A stretch of DNA of 64,000 bases from Terfezia claveryi. Taxonomy: Eukaryota; Ascomycota; Pezizomycetes; Pezizales; Pezizaceae. The notes under the pieces are model-generated. The model searched no databases. It had not been told where the DNA came from and saw only the letters and a program-made list of their open reading frames with translations. The translations under genes and the position numbers were made by a program. The stretch spans positions 186,001 to 250,000 of the forward strand of contig WHUX01000037.1 of NCBI GenBank assembly GCA_015179025.1, written 5' to 3'. This document shows positions 49,556-60,148 of the stretch, one piece after another (the stretch's first letter is position 1; every line of letters starts with the position of its first letter).

Positions 49556-50872
49556 TGTTGTGCTTGCAAGTGTGGGGTTTATTTATTTGTTGTTGAAGGT
49601 GGAGGTTTTGACGTAGGTAAACAAAAACAATAGTGGCGACGCAACGACAGCTGGAGCAGCTTGGACAGCGGAGATTGTCTTAACACAACGACTTCGCGTC
49701 GATTCTCTGTGGGGTCAAGGACGTCGTGACGAGGAAAGGACGGAGGAAAGAAGGGAAAGAAAAACTGGATGGGGAGGGAGATGAGATGGAGGAATCAGGC
49801 CGGCGCCTTGTGTGACATGAGCCGGTTGGCTGACAGCGTGTGAGGGGTTCCTTTGGGGCAGAAACTGGCTTTGGGACAAGGATCGATACGACGATCGTCA
49901 GTTGACACAAGTCAGGCTGGACTCAGAAAGGGCAGCACAGTGGGCATCAGGTTATATAGGCACCGAGCCACCCTCTCTATTTGATTGAGGGAACTCAAAC
50001 GTCCGTTCCGCTGCCAGCTATCCAACCATCGTCCGACTGCAACCCGTAGCACTTACCATGAACCGACCAACTAGACCTAGCTGTCTCTGTAGAAGCAAGA
50101 CAAGAGCGGAGAAAAGCCAGGCATCGATGAAGGCAAGCAAAAGGCCCAAAGCCCCAGGGAAGAAAAAAGAAACCCCAAATCAAAGACCGTATAAATATTT
50201 AAACCGGTCATGCCCAAGGTATAACGCCATAACCATATGCACAATCATATAACACCAATATCCCATTTGCAAGCCCAGAAAAAAAAAAGAACAAATATAT
50301 ACGCAAAGCCGTGCACCGATGACAAGATATGCAATAAACCAGGTAAAGATAAAGAAATTGCCCCGTCAGCGAGAGAATAATCATCAAAAATCTAGTCTCC
50401 TCCACCAGCACCTACATCCAGCAGCCCACTTCCATAATAAGCTCTTCGCCCTAGTGGAATGCGCTGGGAATAGCTTTAATCCCTAGTCAGGCATTGAGTT
50501 CCGATGAGTTTTTCTCGTCCTGTCCACATAATCCAAAAAGTGGTATTTGATATTTCGTAGGTTCGTTAAGTAAGGAAGCGAGACCAAAGCCGTTCCCGAT
50601 ATGAAGTAAGTAGATAGCAAATGTCTATGATCCACTCCGTCCATCCGAGTGTGATTCCATAATTGCTCATATGTGGGGATCCTTGATCCATCGTAGTGCT
50701 ATGTAACTGTCAACCCAATATGTGTCCCTAGAAGATTATAGTGCTGACCGACCGTGCCCGTATCCGAATGAGCAAGCAAGTAAGTAAGTGATGCCAAAAT
50801 AGTCCCCTCTCTCATTATCTTTCTTCGGGGATGTTGCTCGCTCCTTGGTCGGTGGTGCAGTAGGAAACCCCT
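49556..50872. other. Intergenic, no gene seen
   Basis: 1.3 kb on the promoter side of the M20 peptidase gene and at the 3' end of the small secreted protein gene. Frames are short and lack protein character. Confidence 0.5.
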
Positions 50873-51331
50873 TCAGACCATGAACCCAGCAACCACCAAA
50901 GTGACCAGTCCCACAATCACGGCGACCGTCCCACGATCAGCAGAATGCCCTGTTGGATGATTCCCCGACACCTCCTGAAATGGTTCTGACCGAGCATAAT
51001 TCTCTGTAATATAGACCAACAATTAGCACACAGAAATGCAAGGACTCGGATCAACCAGAGCGAATTATGTAGAGCAATAGGTTCAACCCAGGAAGCACGC
51101 ACTCTGCTTCTTTAGACCTGTAACTTGCTTTCCCCTACCACCCAACCCTCTCTTCTGAAATACGGCCAACGCTTTCCACCTCCCCCCTTCCAAAAATCCA
51201 AAGTTCTCCTGCCCCCGTGGGTATATTTCCTTTTCGGCCAAGCCCATTGCGGATGCACCGAAAGGCAAGCTCATGGCGTTCACCGCTAGTAACAAAATCA
51301 CAAGCATGAATGCAACCTGGAGAAAACTCAT
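50873..51331 (-). CDS. Small secreted, possibly GPI-anchored protein, unknown function
   Basis: Two exons, 51103-51331 and 50873-51003, joined across a 99-bp intron (GTGCGT donor, TTACAG acceptor), give 119 residues. N terminus MSFLQVAFMLVILLLAVNAM is a clear signal peptide. The mature part is small, basic in the middle (RGLGGRGKQVTGLKKQ), with no Cys pairs. The C terminus is SADRGTVAVIVGLVTLVVAG then FMV: one hydrophobic segment ending at the stop, as in GPI-anchor signals; a tail-anchor or single-pass membrane protein is the alternative. No family recognised. Correct phase and the paired hydrophobic ends support reality. It lies about 1.6 kb from the peptide precursor gene on the same strand; no functional link is shown. 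Confidence 0.68.
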
Positions 51332-52666
51332 ATGCCGGTAGGTACTTAGGAAGGGAAGTAGCATCGCTACGGTCGGTTGGTGTTGGTAGTATACTTCGAT
51401 CTTTGGTGTCGTGTGACAGCTCTCTGAGGTGAACACCGTGCGAACTCGGTACACTGAGCTCACTACAAAGACCTGGAGTGGACGGGAATCTTATATGTAA
51501 GGTTCGTAGCTTGAAAGCAGGTTGGTTGTGCTTGTACCGGGATGGGGCGGGTGAGGGGGACGGAGATTCCAGAACTGGTGCCAGGGTCCGGTGATGGGTA
51601 AGGGCGTGCTCAGGCCAGGCAAGACCGGGGATACTGTCAAATAAGCTTGACTGTTTGAGGCGGAGTAAAAGTAGGTGCGTCAGTTGATTTCCGGCAAGCC
51701 TAGGTTTAAGAAGTATATAGGGATATATGTAATAATGAAAAGTGCCTGTGGGGAATTTGGTTGGCCACGCTGATTACAGATACAAATGTACTCAGAACGA
51801 GTGAGGGCGTCCAAAGAGATGGAGAAGGGGTGGAGGGCTTGGAGAGTAATGAATATCGAGAAGGGACGAGGGCAAGTCAAGAAGCCAGGCAGAGGCACCG
51901 CTTTGAAGCACCGCGCTGAAGCTTGGGTGTTCAGTTTCACGAGACTTTTGGGAATTGTGAACCGCCCCGTTTCCATTTCCGTTCGGTGGAGCCAGCGCCA
52001 CAGCTGAGGCACGGCTTGATTAATAAAAGCTGAGCTTTGGTATACCGATGTGCATTGGTGGTATGAGACTACATTGGATTCAATCACAATGAGCGGCAGC
52101 GCAAGACTCTTGAGGCGGTATTCTGAACACGCGCCAAATATAGCTTAAGGTTACTTTATGCGAAGTCTGGTTGCACGGCAGGTTAAGTAGCGGTGTTGCC
52201 TCAGCATATGAGAGACAGGTTGAGGACACGGTCAAATGAAAACAAAGTCCCTATGCAGCAAGCCCGATAAAAGGTATTTTGTTTGTTCTGGTCCGTCTGT
52301 CCAAAGATAAACCAGAAGGCAAATACATGTTTGCCAACCTAATCCCCATCATTGGAGAATCCCAAGACCCGTAGGCGCAACCAAACTAGGCCGAGATATA
52401 ATGAGTGATACATGTGACGAGGAATATCAATGCAAGGCCTCGAGTTATGTGTTCACAGAGAAATGTAGGGCTACCAACAAAGCTTAATATCAATCCCAAA
52501 AAATTCATAAAACTCAAAATTACAAGTTCGTGCAAAACAACCGACTCCGTCCGTCCAAAAACAAAGGAAAGAAATTCAGTCTAGTATCGTGGTGTCCAGG
52601 CACGTACTGATCTGTGAATTGATCAAAACAAAAATAAACACAAGTGACGAGGCCAGATGCATCAAA
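51332..52666. other. Intergenic, no gene seen
   Basis: 1.3 kb between two minus-strand genes. A partial TAGTCTGGTTG-type motif (AGTCTGGTTG) occurs at about 52,165. Overlapping frames near 51,680-52,087 on both strands are not convincing. Confidence 0.5.
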
Positions 52667-53021
52667 AAGATAATAGAAGTTCATAAAATAACAACAGGGA
52701 CATAATCGGAGGAGAAACCAAAAGGCTTGGTTGAAGTGGTGAGCTGCTTTCTAGAATGAAGGTGTTGAGAGGCAGCTAGGAGAATATGAGACCTTAGTAG
52801 GGGACCACGCCCTGGGCGAGGTCTCCACGGCTTTGCCTCTGGCTAAGATAATAGAAGGTCATAAAATAACAACAAGGACATAATCGGAGGAGAAACCAAA
52901 AGGCTTGGTTGAAGTGGTGAGCTGCGTTCTAGAATGAAGGTGTTGAGAAGCAGCTAGGAGAATATGAGACCTTAGTAGGCACCACGCCCTGGGCGAGGTC
53001 TCCACGGCTTTGCCTCTGGCT
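52667..53021. repeat. Tandem duplication of about 178 bp at the 3' end of the peptide gene
   Basis: Copies 52667-52844 and 52845-53021 are adjacent and nearly identical. The right copy carries the end of the functional last exon (the KPWRPRPGRGAY end and stop). The left copy, downstream of the stop on the minus strand, still codes WRPRPGRG but an extra C shifts the frame and destroys the terminal Ala-Tyr-stop. Confidence 0.88.
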
Positions 53022-53502
53022 CGGGTTCTGGCTCTGCCTCTCGTTTGGCAACATATGTGTAGATGGGGTTTCCAGGTCTGTTTCTTGTTAATCTTTGTAT
53101 ATATAAGGTATTTTGAATCCCACTCACCTCACGTGGAAGGCTTCTGCTTCAGGCTCAGGCTCAGGCTCTGCATCTCGTTTGGCAACATATGTGTAGATGG
53201 GGTTTCCAGGTCTGTTTCTTGTTAAACTTTGTATATATAAGGTATTTTGAATCCTACTCACCTTACGTGGAAGGCTTCTGCGTCAGGCCCAGGCCCAGGA
53301 TCTCGTTTGGCAACATATGGGCTTTTCGATTGTTAGCTTCTTGATAAATGCTGGCAATATACGCACTATCTCACCTCTTTTGGAAGGGTTCGGATACTGC
53401 TGCTGCATCACGCTTGTACGCACCACGACCTGCTCTGGGGCGCCATGGGTCCGCTGATGCCACGACTGCTGCCGCAAGACAGAGGAGAATTGAGAGCTTC
53501 AT
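52972..53502 (-). CDS. Alpha-factor-like secreted peptide (pheromone) precursor
   Basis: Four exons: 53375-53502, 53262-53321, 53128-53211 and 52972-53077, giving 125 residues. Signal peptide MKLSILLCLAAAVVASA is followed by Asp-Pro and the 10-mer WRPRAGRGAY, then Lys-Arg. Later units each have a run of X-Pro/X-Ala dipeptides (DPGPGPDAEA, DAEPEPEPEAEA, EAEPEPEPEAKP), the substrate pattern of Ste13 aminopeptidase, after a Lys-Arg Kex2 site. Two units deliver FHVRPGNPIYTYVA before KR; the last delivers WRPRPGRGAY at the C terminus. PGNPIY and PGRGAY recall the PGQPMY end of budding-yeast alpha-factor. Introns of 53, 50 and 50 bp all fall at the same codon (an Arg/Ser split AG/N). A Kex2-processed RiPP precursor is the alternative, but no modification gene was recognised nearby. 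Confidence 0.8.
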
Positions 53503-56500
53503 GATGAGGAAGGTATTAAGGGGTGAATTAGTAGAGGGCGAGGTGTAGAAGAGGGGAGGGGAACACTAGGGAAGGTGTGTAATGTGTGGTATATGTATGT
53601 ATAGATCTTTGTTCTTTGAGACGAAGCCATGAAAGGGTTTATATAGCATTGTTTAAGCCAAAGCCAAAGCAAGAGCAGTGCCCATAAATTGATTTCTCTT
53701 TTCATGTCTTGAAAATACCACGGAATGGGGGCTTTTGGCAGAATAACGTTACCAGTTAGTTGAAATATATTTGTAAGTGACGATCTCTGTCGAATAATTT
53801 CTATTCTGAACGGAGCCCGGAAGCGGTTCACTGCGGGCTCAAGACTAGTATCATGGGGTAAGGAAGTTATTGATGATGGCCACTAAAATGGGCGGAATAG
53901 AAGAATAGAGGAGATCTTGGGAGTGAGTGGAAGAGCGGCTAACAAGAGTTAGCAGGCACACGCCTAGCTCAAAGCGATAAGGGAGAAGGAACATTTGGCC
54001 ACACACAAAACTAACCACACTAATGTCTCCTCTAGGCCCTTCCTCCAGGCCCCTCCTCCCGCAGAAACTATTATGCACAAAGCATCGAGGTAACATATGC
54101 CCTTAGGAAAGCACTGTCTATTCAGAAGCTCCTTGATACTGTCCCTTTCCTTGTCTCCTTCTAAAACTTGGTCTTGCAGTATACGTTGCGACATACACCC
54201 CTTCTCTTCAGATGGACAAATCTAGCCAACCTCAGCCTCCACCTTTCTTGAACGCTGAGAATGGCCTCTTTATTCAGAGAGTTAGATAGTACCCCGCCCA
54301 AGCCAATCGAGAATTCAGGAACTGCTCAGGGCCCACTTGTTTCAGTGAACCACCACTGGGGACTGGGGCATAGAGATAGCCGGCAGCTCCAGGAGTATCC
54401 GATGTAAAAGCCCATTTTCAAACCGGTACCATAGCATCAAGTGCAGTGGCGTCTATTCATAAGTATCGTGGCGTCTATTCAGAAGTCAAGTGCTGAGATC
54501 GACCAAGTGATAAAGAAAAGGCTATGACAACAGCAGGCCATTATTTTTCGCTGCTATGTCTGGAATCGCATAGAATCATGTCCGAATGTAGTTCTGAATA
54601 GAAAGCCACCTTTGGCTGGAACAAAGGCTCAAAATATCGGTAGATTAGCCGGTAGTATGCTACACTGGTACATTTAGCACCCTCAATAAACACAGCCCGG
54701 TATATGAAAAATACCCAGCAACTGGGAAACTATTGGGCTCTCATGATAGGACTAATCCCCTTTCATCATTTTCTCTGGTTTATGCGTATCCGGTCGTACC
54801 AACCAGATTAATATCCGTCTATATTGCAACAATCCGGTTTCGGCCACAAGTGAGACTGGATTAGGCAATAGCTCATATAACCCAATGCTGTTGTGAAATT
54901 GATATGCCAAAAGGTTCGAGACTAATTCTTGCGGCTTGAGGTTTCCTATCTCGTGATTGAGGCGGAGATCTCGATTTCGCCAAGATCTCAACTGTTTATT
55001 GCTTTACCATAGGGCGAAATAGCTGTTTTGGGGTAGGTTTTTGCTGATTTCTGTTGAGACAGATAACTCTGCTCCTAGGTAGTGGGTTGTGACTGCCTCC
55101 TTTGATGGTATCTTTGATGGCTTATCTATGAAATGATTTGAAGTGGAGTCGTGGTACGGGTATATGTATATTAGCGGAAGACCAAGTGTAATCACGTAGA
55201 ACACAAAACAGAATATGGGTATTGAAGCCCCCCGCACTTGTTTCTGACTTGACACTTCAAAGGATGTATCGCTGTACAATAAATAGTATGCTTGCATGCG
55301 CTAACATAAGCCTGGTGTGCATCAGAATTTCTCAAGAGTAAGGAATCTTTTTTTTATAAAAGTGTATATATTTTCAGTCAGTACTCTCTCGCCTCTTGCT
55401 CGAATAAAAAGATGGCATGGTGGTGCTTTCATCCTAGACTCGTCCATGCCGGGTTCAAACTGTGAAGGTACCTTTGCACTATCGGAAACCCCACCCACGT
55501 GAGCTCTACAAAAGCCCCGCTAATCCGAGGTCCGTCTCTGGTGGACAATGCATGGGACGGGTCGCATATACCAGGCTTTTTCACTCCGCCGGAGGGTTTG
55601 ATAAACCCAAGGAATGAAGAGATTCATTAAGTATCAGCACCTGCAGCCTCGCGTATACCCTCAGCCACCCCCCCCTCTGTCTCCATATAATAAAGGGACC
55701 TCTAGAAATGCTCTTTGACGTGGGAATGAGGGATCTGAGGGTTTTTAGAAACCTACGAAGCACGATTTTGATAAGCTAATTGGACATCCAGAACTGAAAG
55801 GAAGATTGCAATACCTCGCCCCTCCCAGGGGAAACTGTGTCTTGCGCCTGCTCCCACGCTTTTTCAGGGGATTCAAATCCCATTTTCACAAAGCCTGTGG
55901 CCCCTATACCTGTTAGCAGCCAAGAAAGACACTCCGCTTAGAGGATGAACGACGCTGCATTGACTGAGGTGAACACAGACAAAACCCATACCGTGACTGC
56001 GACATTACCGTGGATTTTCAAAGGTGAATTGGCACCTGTCACCACTCTTCCTATAGTTGCTCTTACTCTCCAAAGACACACAGGAGGGTATTTTTAGGTT
56101 ACTTTAGCTCGCGGCTCCAGTCATTTTTCCTGATGTAGTTCGGAGGGGACAAGGTATCGACAGTCTGGATGGATGCGGAAATCTAGAACAGCCGAGATTT
56201 TGTACGAAAAAAAAACGATGTTTGGGTGGAAGGGAAGCAGTGGCCGAAGTCACTATACAAGAGGCAGTCAGTCTTGCTAAGGGGTATTGAGAAGAAGGAA
56301 GCAGCGTTCACTTACGAAATTACCGTTTGCTACTTGACATTCGCAAATGAATATATTATATTCAAGGCTCCTGAATTGAATGAGCCTTAGTATTGTTCTG
56401 CCGGATTGAGGATGGTCAACAAGCATTCACGTGACCACACTTCTTTGAACTGTCGAATTACCCGATAATAATCGTATTTTGGAAACTACCCTTTGGGTTT

Positions 56501-57785
56501 CTCGTCTTACTTTTTGTATATCATCAATGACAGAAGCAATTTTATACAATAAATCATAGAAGGGTTAAAAGCTGATGTTTTACCCTTCTCGTTTTTCAGA
56601 ACGAATTTGTTATACCCTAAATCTGTAGAAGAATCAAAAACCCAACGTTTCCCAATTCTCTTCCACGATATCCTTTCATTCACGATTTTTTTCAAAAAGG
56701 TATTTCCACACAATTAGATACTTCTATATCACACCCCTGATGAATCGCTAATACATAGACACCTCCCATTAGAATACATAGAATACATTCACTAGAAGTG
56801 GGGTATACGGTTGTTGTTTCATCAAGATAAATAGGTATCGGGGGGGTGTTTCTATAGTCTTCTTAACCGTTTCTGAGGGATGAGAAGGAGAACGTTCCAT
56901 TTATAATCATATAAATGTATATATCAGGGAAATCGGATATGTCATATAGCGTCCTTCAAGATCCTCACGACTGAGATATTTTCTACCTCCATAATTCAGA
57001 TGACCCAGATGACCCAGAGCAAACATCACCTTTCCAATATTACAAGTTTTCGGTAGGGTGGCAACTTTGGCATCTAGGTAAAGTTAGACCTTTTTGCTTC
57101 ACTTATGAAATTGCATAATTTTTGAAAAATCTCGAGAGAGGAAATACAGTTTCCCCCCCCTGAGGCAGGGCATAAGGGTCTACTCTTATCCTGGTGGACG
57201 TGCTGCCCTGTCATAACTAGATGGTCTGAAGATTGACCCCCTAAAAAAAAGTCTAGCTGGGGACCCGGGTCAGCAATGGGTTGTGGCCGTCAATATTTGG
57301 AGGCTTTCTCCGAGAGAAACGCCCCCTCTACATAAATCAATATCTTCCCAAACCTCCAAGCTCCCCCATTGCCTCCATATGAGCCGATGCGGAAGTATCG
57401 GCCTTCGCAGCCGTAAATTACCTTGAAATTGTGAGCAGCGGGCGAAGGATTCAAGACTACATATAGTGGGGCTGAAGTTAAAAGACAAAAGAGTGCTAGT
57501 GTCTCGCTGTACCATAGAAAAAGGCGGCAAGGATTCAGGGTAACGGCCCCATCTCCACATTACCTATCTAACTTCTGGCTTTGCAAGATTAATATTCTCC
57601 AACTCCAGCCCATTTTTCCAACTTAGATTCACTACTATTTACTTGAGAGAGGAGGAGTATACGATATGCTGGCAGTACCGGCAAAGTTGCTCGTGGGTAA
57701 TGTATTAACAGGTTTAACTTTTCCTTGCCATGACACTGCAGCGGATCACTAGCTGAAGGCGGTGCTTTCTACGTGGATGTGTGCC
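53503..57785. other. Gene-poor flank
   Basis: 4.3 kb with no supported gene. The first ~300 bases upstream of 53,502 are the peptide gene's promoter. The rest holds only short, random-looking frames, AT-rich patches and a C run near 57,152. Confidence 0.6.
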
Positions 57786-57834
57786 TAGTCTGGTTGGCAC
57801 AACACCAAAGGAGGGTGTTGTGCCAACCAGACTA
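57786..57834. mobile_element. 49-bp perfect hairpin, minimal TIR-only element
   Basis: Two perfect 21-base arms (beginning TAGTCTGGTTGGCACAAC) around a 7-base loop AAAGGAG. It is flanked on both sides by ATGTGTGCC (57,777-57,785 and 57,835-57,843), a 9-base direct repeat that looks like a target-site duplication. The ends match those of the 289-bp element at 63,634. It could be the smallest end-to-end derivative of a hAT-like transposon. Confidence 0.75.
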
Positions 57835-57856
57835 ATGTGTGCCATAGTCTCGATCA

Positions 57857-58371
57857 TGTTGGAATGACCTTGTAGGAGTAGCAACACTAGCGAGCGGATA
57901 AGATAGCTAATGATCAACGAAGAGTCACTTCACCAGTATGAGAACGTATGAGTTGTACGAGAACGTATGAGTTGTACGAGAACGTATGAGTTGCTTATCC
58001 CTTAACCTCTAAAGAAGAGGCAGTCAGGCCAGCTCTATATACACTTAAGGGATAATGCTAAAGGAGTATTGCTGGAAAGCAGGAAATGCTGGAGATACGT
58101 GAGTGAGTGTCGCAATAACATGAGTGACCGACATGACATGACATCGGTGGCAGACATGACATATGTTAATGAATGTCATTGTATGACCTGAGTAGCCGCA
58201 ATGACATGAGTGGCAGACATGACATATGTTAATGAATGTCATTGTATGACCTGAGTAGCCGCAATGACATGAGTGGCAGACATGACATATGTTAATGAAT
58301 GTCATTGTATGACCTGAGTAGCCGCAATGACATGAGTGGCCGACATATGTGAACTCACATGCTTTTCAACA
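57857..58371 (-). repeat. 3' LTR of the Copia element
   Basis: 515 bp, TGTTG...CAACA. Contains three ~20-bp GAGAACGTATGAGTTGTAC-type repeats near 57,940-57,995 and three 63-bp tandem repeats from about 58,151 to 58,339. Confidence 0.95.
58151..58339. repeat. Three 63-bp tandem repeats inside the LTR
   Basis: Units start at 58,151, 58,214 and 58,277, each rich in GACAT/ATGTC inverted words. The same array is in the other LTR at about 63,328-63,516. Such arrays in LTRs often carry enhancer function; this is inference. Confidence 0.85.
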
Positions 58372-58380
58372 CCCCTCCTC
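58372..58380 (-). other. Polypurine tract of the Copia element
   Basis: On the minus strand GAGGAGGGG directly precedes the 3' LTR, the expected plus-strand DNA primer position. Confidence 0.7.
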
Positions 58381-58471
58381 AGCAGATACTGCTGAATAGC
58401 AAGACGAACATGATTAGTCTCGTTAAAAACCTCAAAACCCAGTAGGAAAAAGCAGGTGAAAAGAGTGCTAA

Positions 58472-60148
58472 TCAAGATGTTCGCATTATTTGTTCCCTTA
58501 GAGTAAGAAAATGAGGCCGTGGCAGCGGCTTTGTGCAGATATCAGCTAAGTTGCTGTTACCTGGTATCCATAAGACGTTGATTTTGCCTGTTTCCACAAG
58601 ATCTCTGATGTGGTGGTAGGCAACGTCTATATGTTTGCTTTTGTCACTGATACGGGGATTGTTTGTAAGATCAATAGTCCCGTTATTGTCAGCGTTTAAA
58701 GCAGAAGGAATCACAACATGGAGTTCTTTCAGTGCATTCTGCAACCAAATTAGCTGTTTGGAAGAGGTATTAAGAGCGATGTATTCAGCCTCGACCGTAG
58801 AGGTTGAAACACAACGTTGCTTTACCGATCTCCAACAGATTGTATTGCCAGCAATCTGAAATATGTTTCCCGTGGTGGATTTCCTGTCATTCCTATCACC
58901 AGCAAAGTCTGAGTCAGAATAGCCCGATAAATTCACAGTAATGGGTTTCCTGTAGGTGAGTGTCAGATTTCTCGTTCCCTTAAGGTAACGAAGGGTCTGT
59001 TTTAACACCCCCATATGGATCTTTGTGGGCTCTGACGAGAACTGAGAGAGAGAAGAAACGGTGAAAGCAAGATCAGGCCTGGTACCAATCACTAGGTACA
59101 TAAGAGAGCCAATTATCTGCCTATAGTTGGAGGAATCAGCAAGGTCGTCTCCCTCACGGGCCTTTAGCAAATTCTTCAATCTGCTGGGATCCATGGGAAG
59201 AGAGACCGGGTTGCAATCCTGCAGTCCAAATTTTAGGAGCAATTGGTCAATATATGCTTGCTGTGAGAGGGTAACACAGTCAATATGCCATTCGATCTGG
59301 ATGCCCAGTAGCCAGCTTAGAGGACCGAGATCGCTGAGGTTGAACTCCTCCTTAAGGGAATTTTTCAATTTTTCCCTTTCTAAGCTGTTGGGACCCGCAA
59401 GAGTGATATCGTCCACATATATGGCGATAATCACTTGTAGTTTGACATGTATAAGTATACATGGATCAAAGTTTGCTGTCACGTATCCAAGTGGTAAAAG
59501 GAAGCCGGTCAACCTCTGATACCATTGTCTCGGTGACTGCTTAAGGCCGTATATTGACCTGTGAAGACGTGCACATTGCCCTGGTTGTTCATAACCAGGA
59601 GGAAGCTTCATATAGATTTCCTCGTTTAGAGAACCATATAGAAAAGCTCCTTTAATATCAAGCTGATCTGGCTGAGGCCAGGTAAGAGAAACTGATAGAG
59701 CGATCAGTAATCTCAATGAATCGTACCTCACAACAGGAGAGAAGATCTCGTCGAAATCCGTCCCCGGTTGCTGAGAAAACCCTTGAGCAACAAGCCTTGC
59801 TTTGTAGCGGCTTATGTTGCCTGCTGAATCCCTTTTAATCTTGTAGACCCATTTGCAGCCTACGATATTGTGCCTTGGAGGAGGTAGGGGCACAACCGTC
59901 CAAACAGACTGATCCGTCAGAGTTTCAAGCTCTTCCTGCATGGCCTTATACCATCGTGGAGAGTCTGCGCACTCGGTTGCTTGCTTGAACGTCCTAGGTT
60001 CAGTCTCATTGACCGCAAGAGCGGTTGCAAGCAATGTATGCACATTAGTGGATTCAGTGGATTTGGTGGATTCAGTGGATTTGGTAGGCTCGAGTTGAGG
60101 TAATTTAGCTGATGTTTGCTCAGCTCGATTAGCTGGAAATTGCTCAGC
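58472..60148 (-). pseudogene. Copia pol, C-terminal part: reverse transcriptase and RNase H
   Basis: Open frame continuing in the same frame as the integrase part but separated from it by a TGA at 60,149-60,151. It has the Copia RT start (WYKAMQEELETL, then GCKWVYKIKRDSAGNISRYK), the catalytic YVDDITLAG motif, QSPRQWYQRL, and RNase H SGYSDSDFAGDRNDRKSTTG with KSKHIDVAYHHIRD near the end. All expected domains are present. The internal TGA comes from a repeat context where neighbouring repeats read CGA, so it looks like a C-to-T change. Confidence 0.93.

Noticed and set aside
54211..54290. Short MDKSSQPQPPP-type reading frame on the plus strand
   Set aside because: Only about 25 codons before a stop, with no exon found to continue it.
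58151..58339. Regular 63-bp repeats as a possible CRISPR array
   Set aside because: The repeats are contiguous with no variable spacers, lie in a retrotransposon LTR and are duplicated in the other LTR; the genome is eukaryotic.
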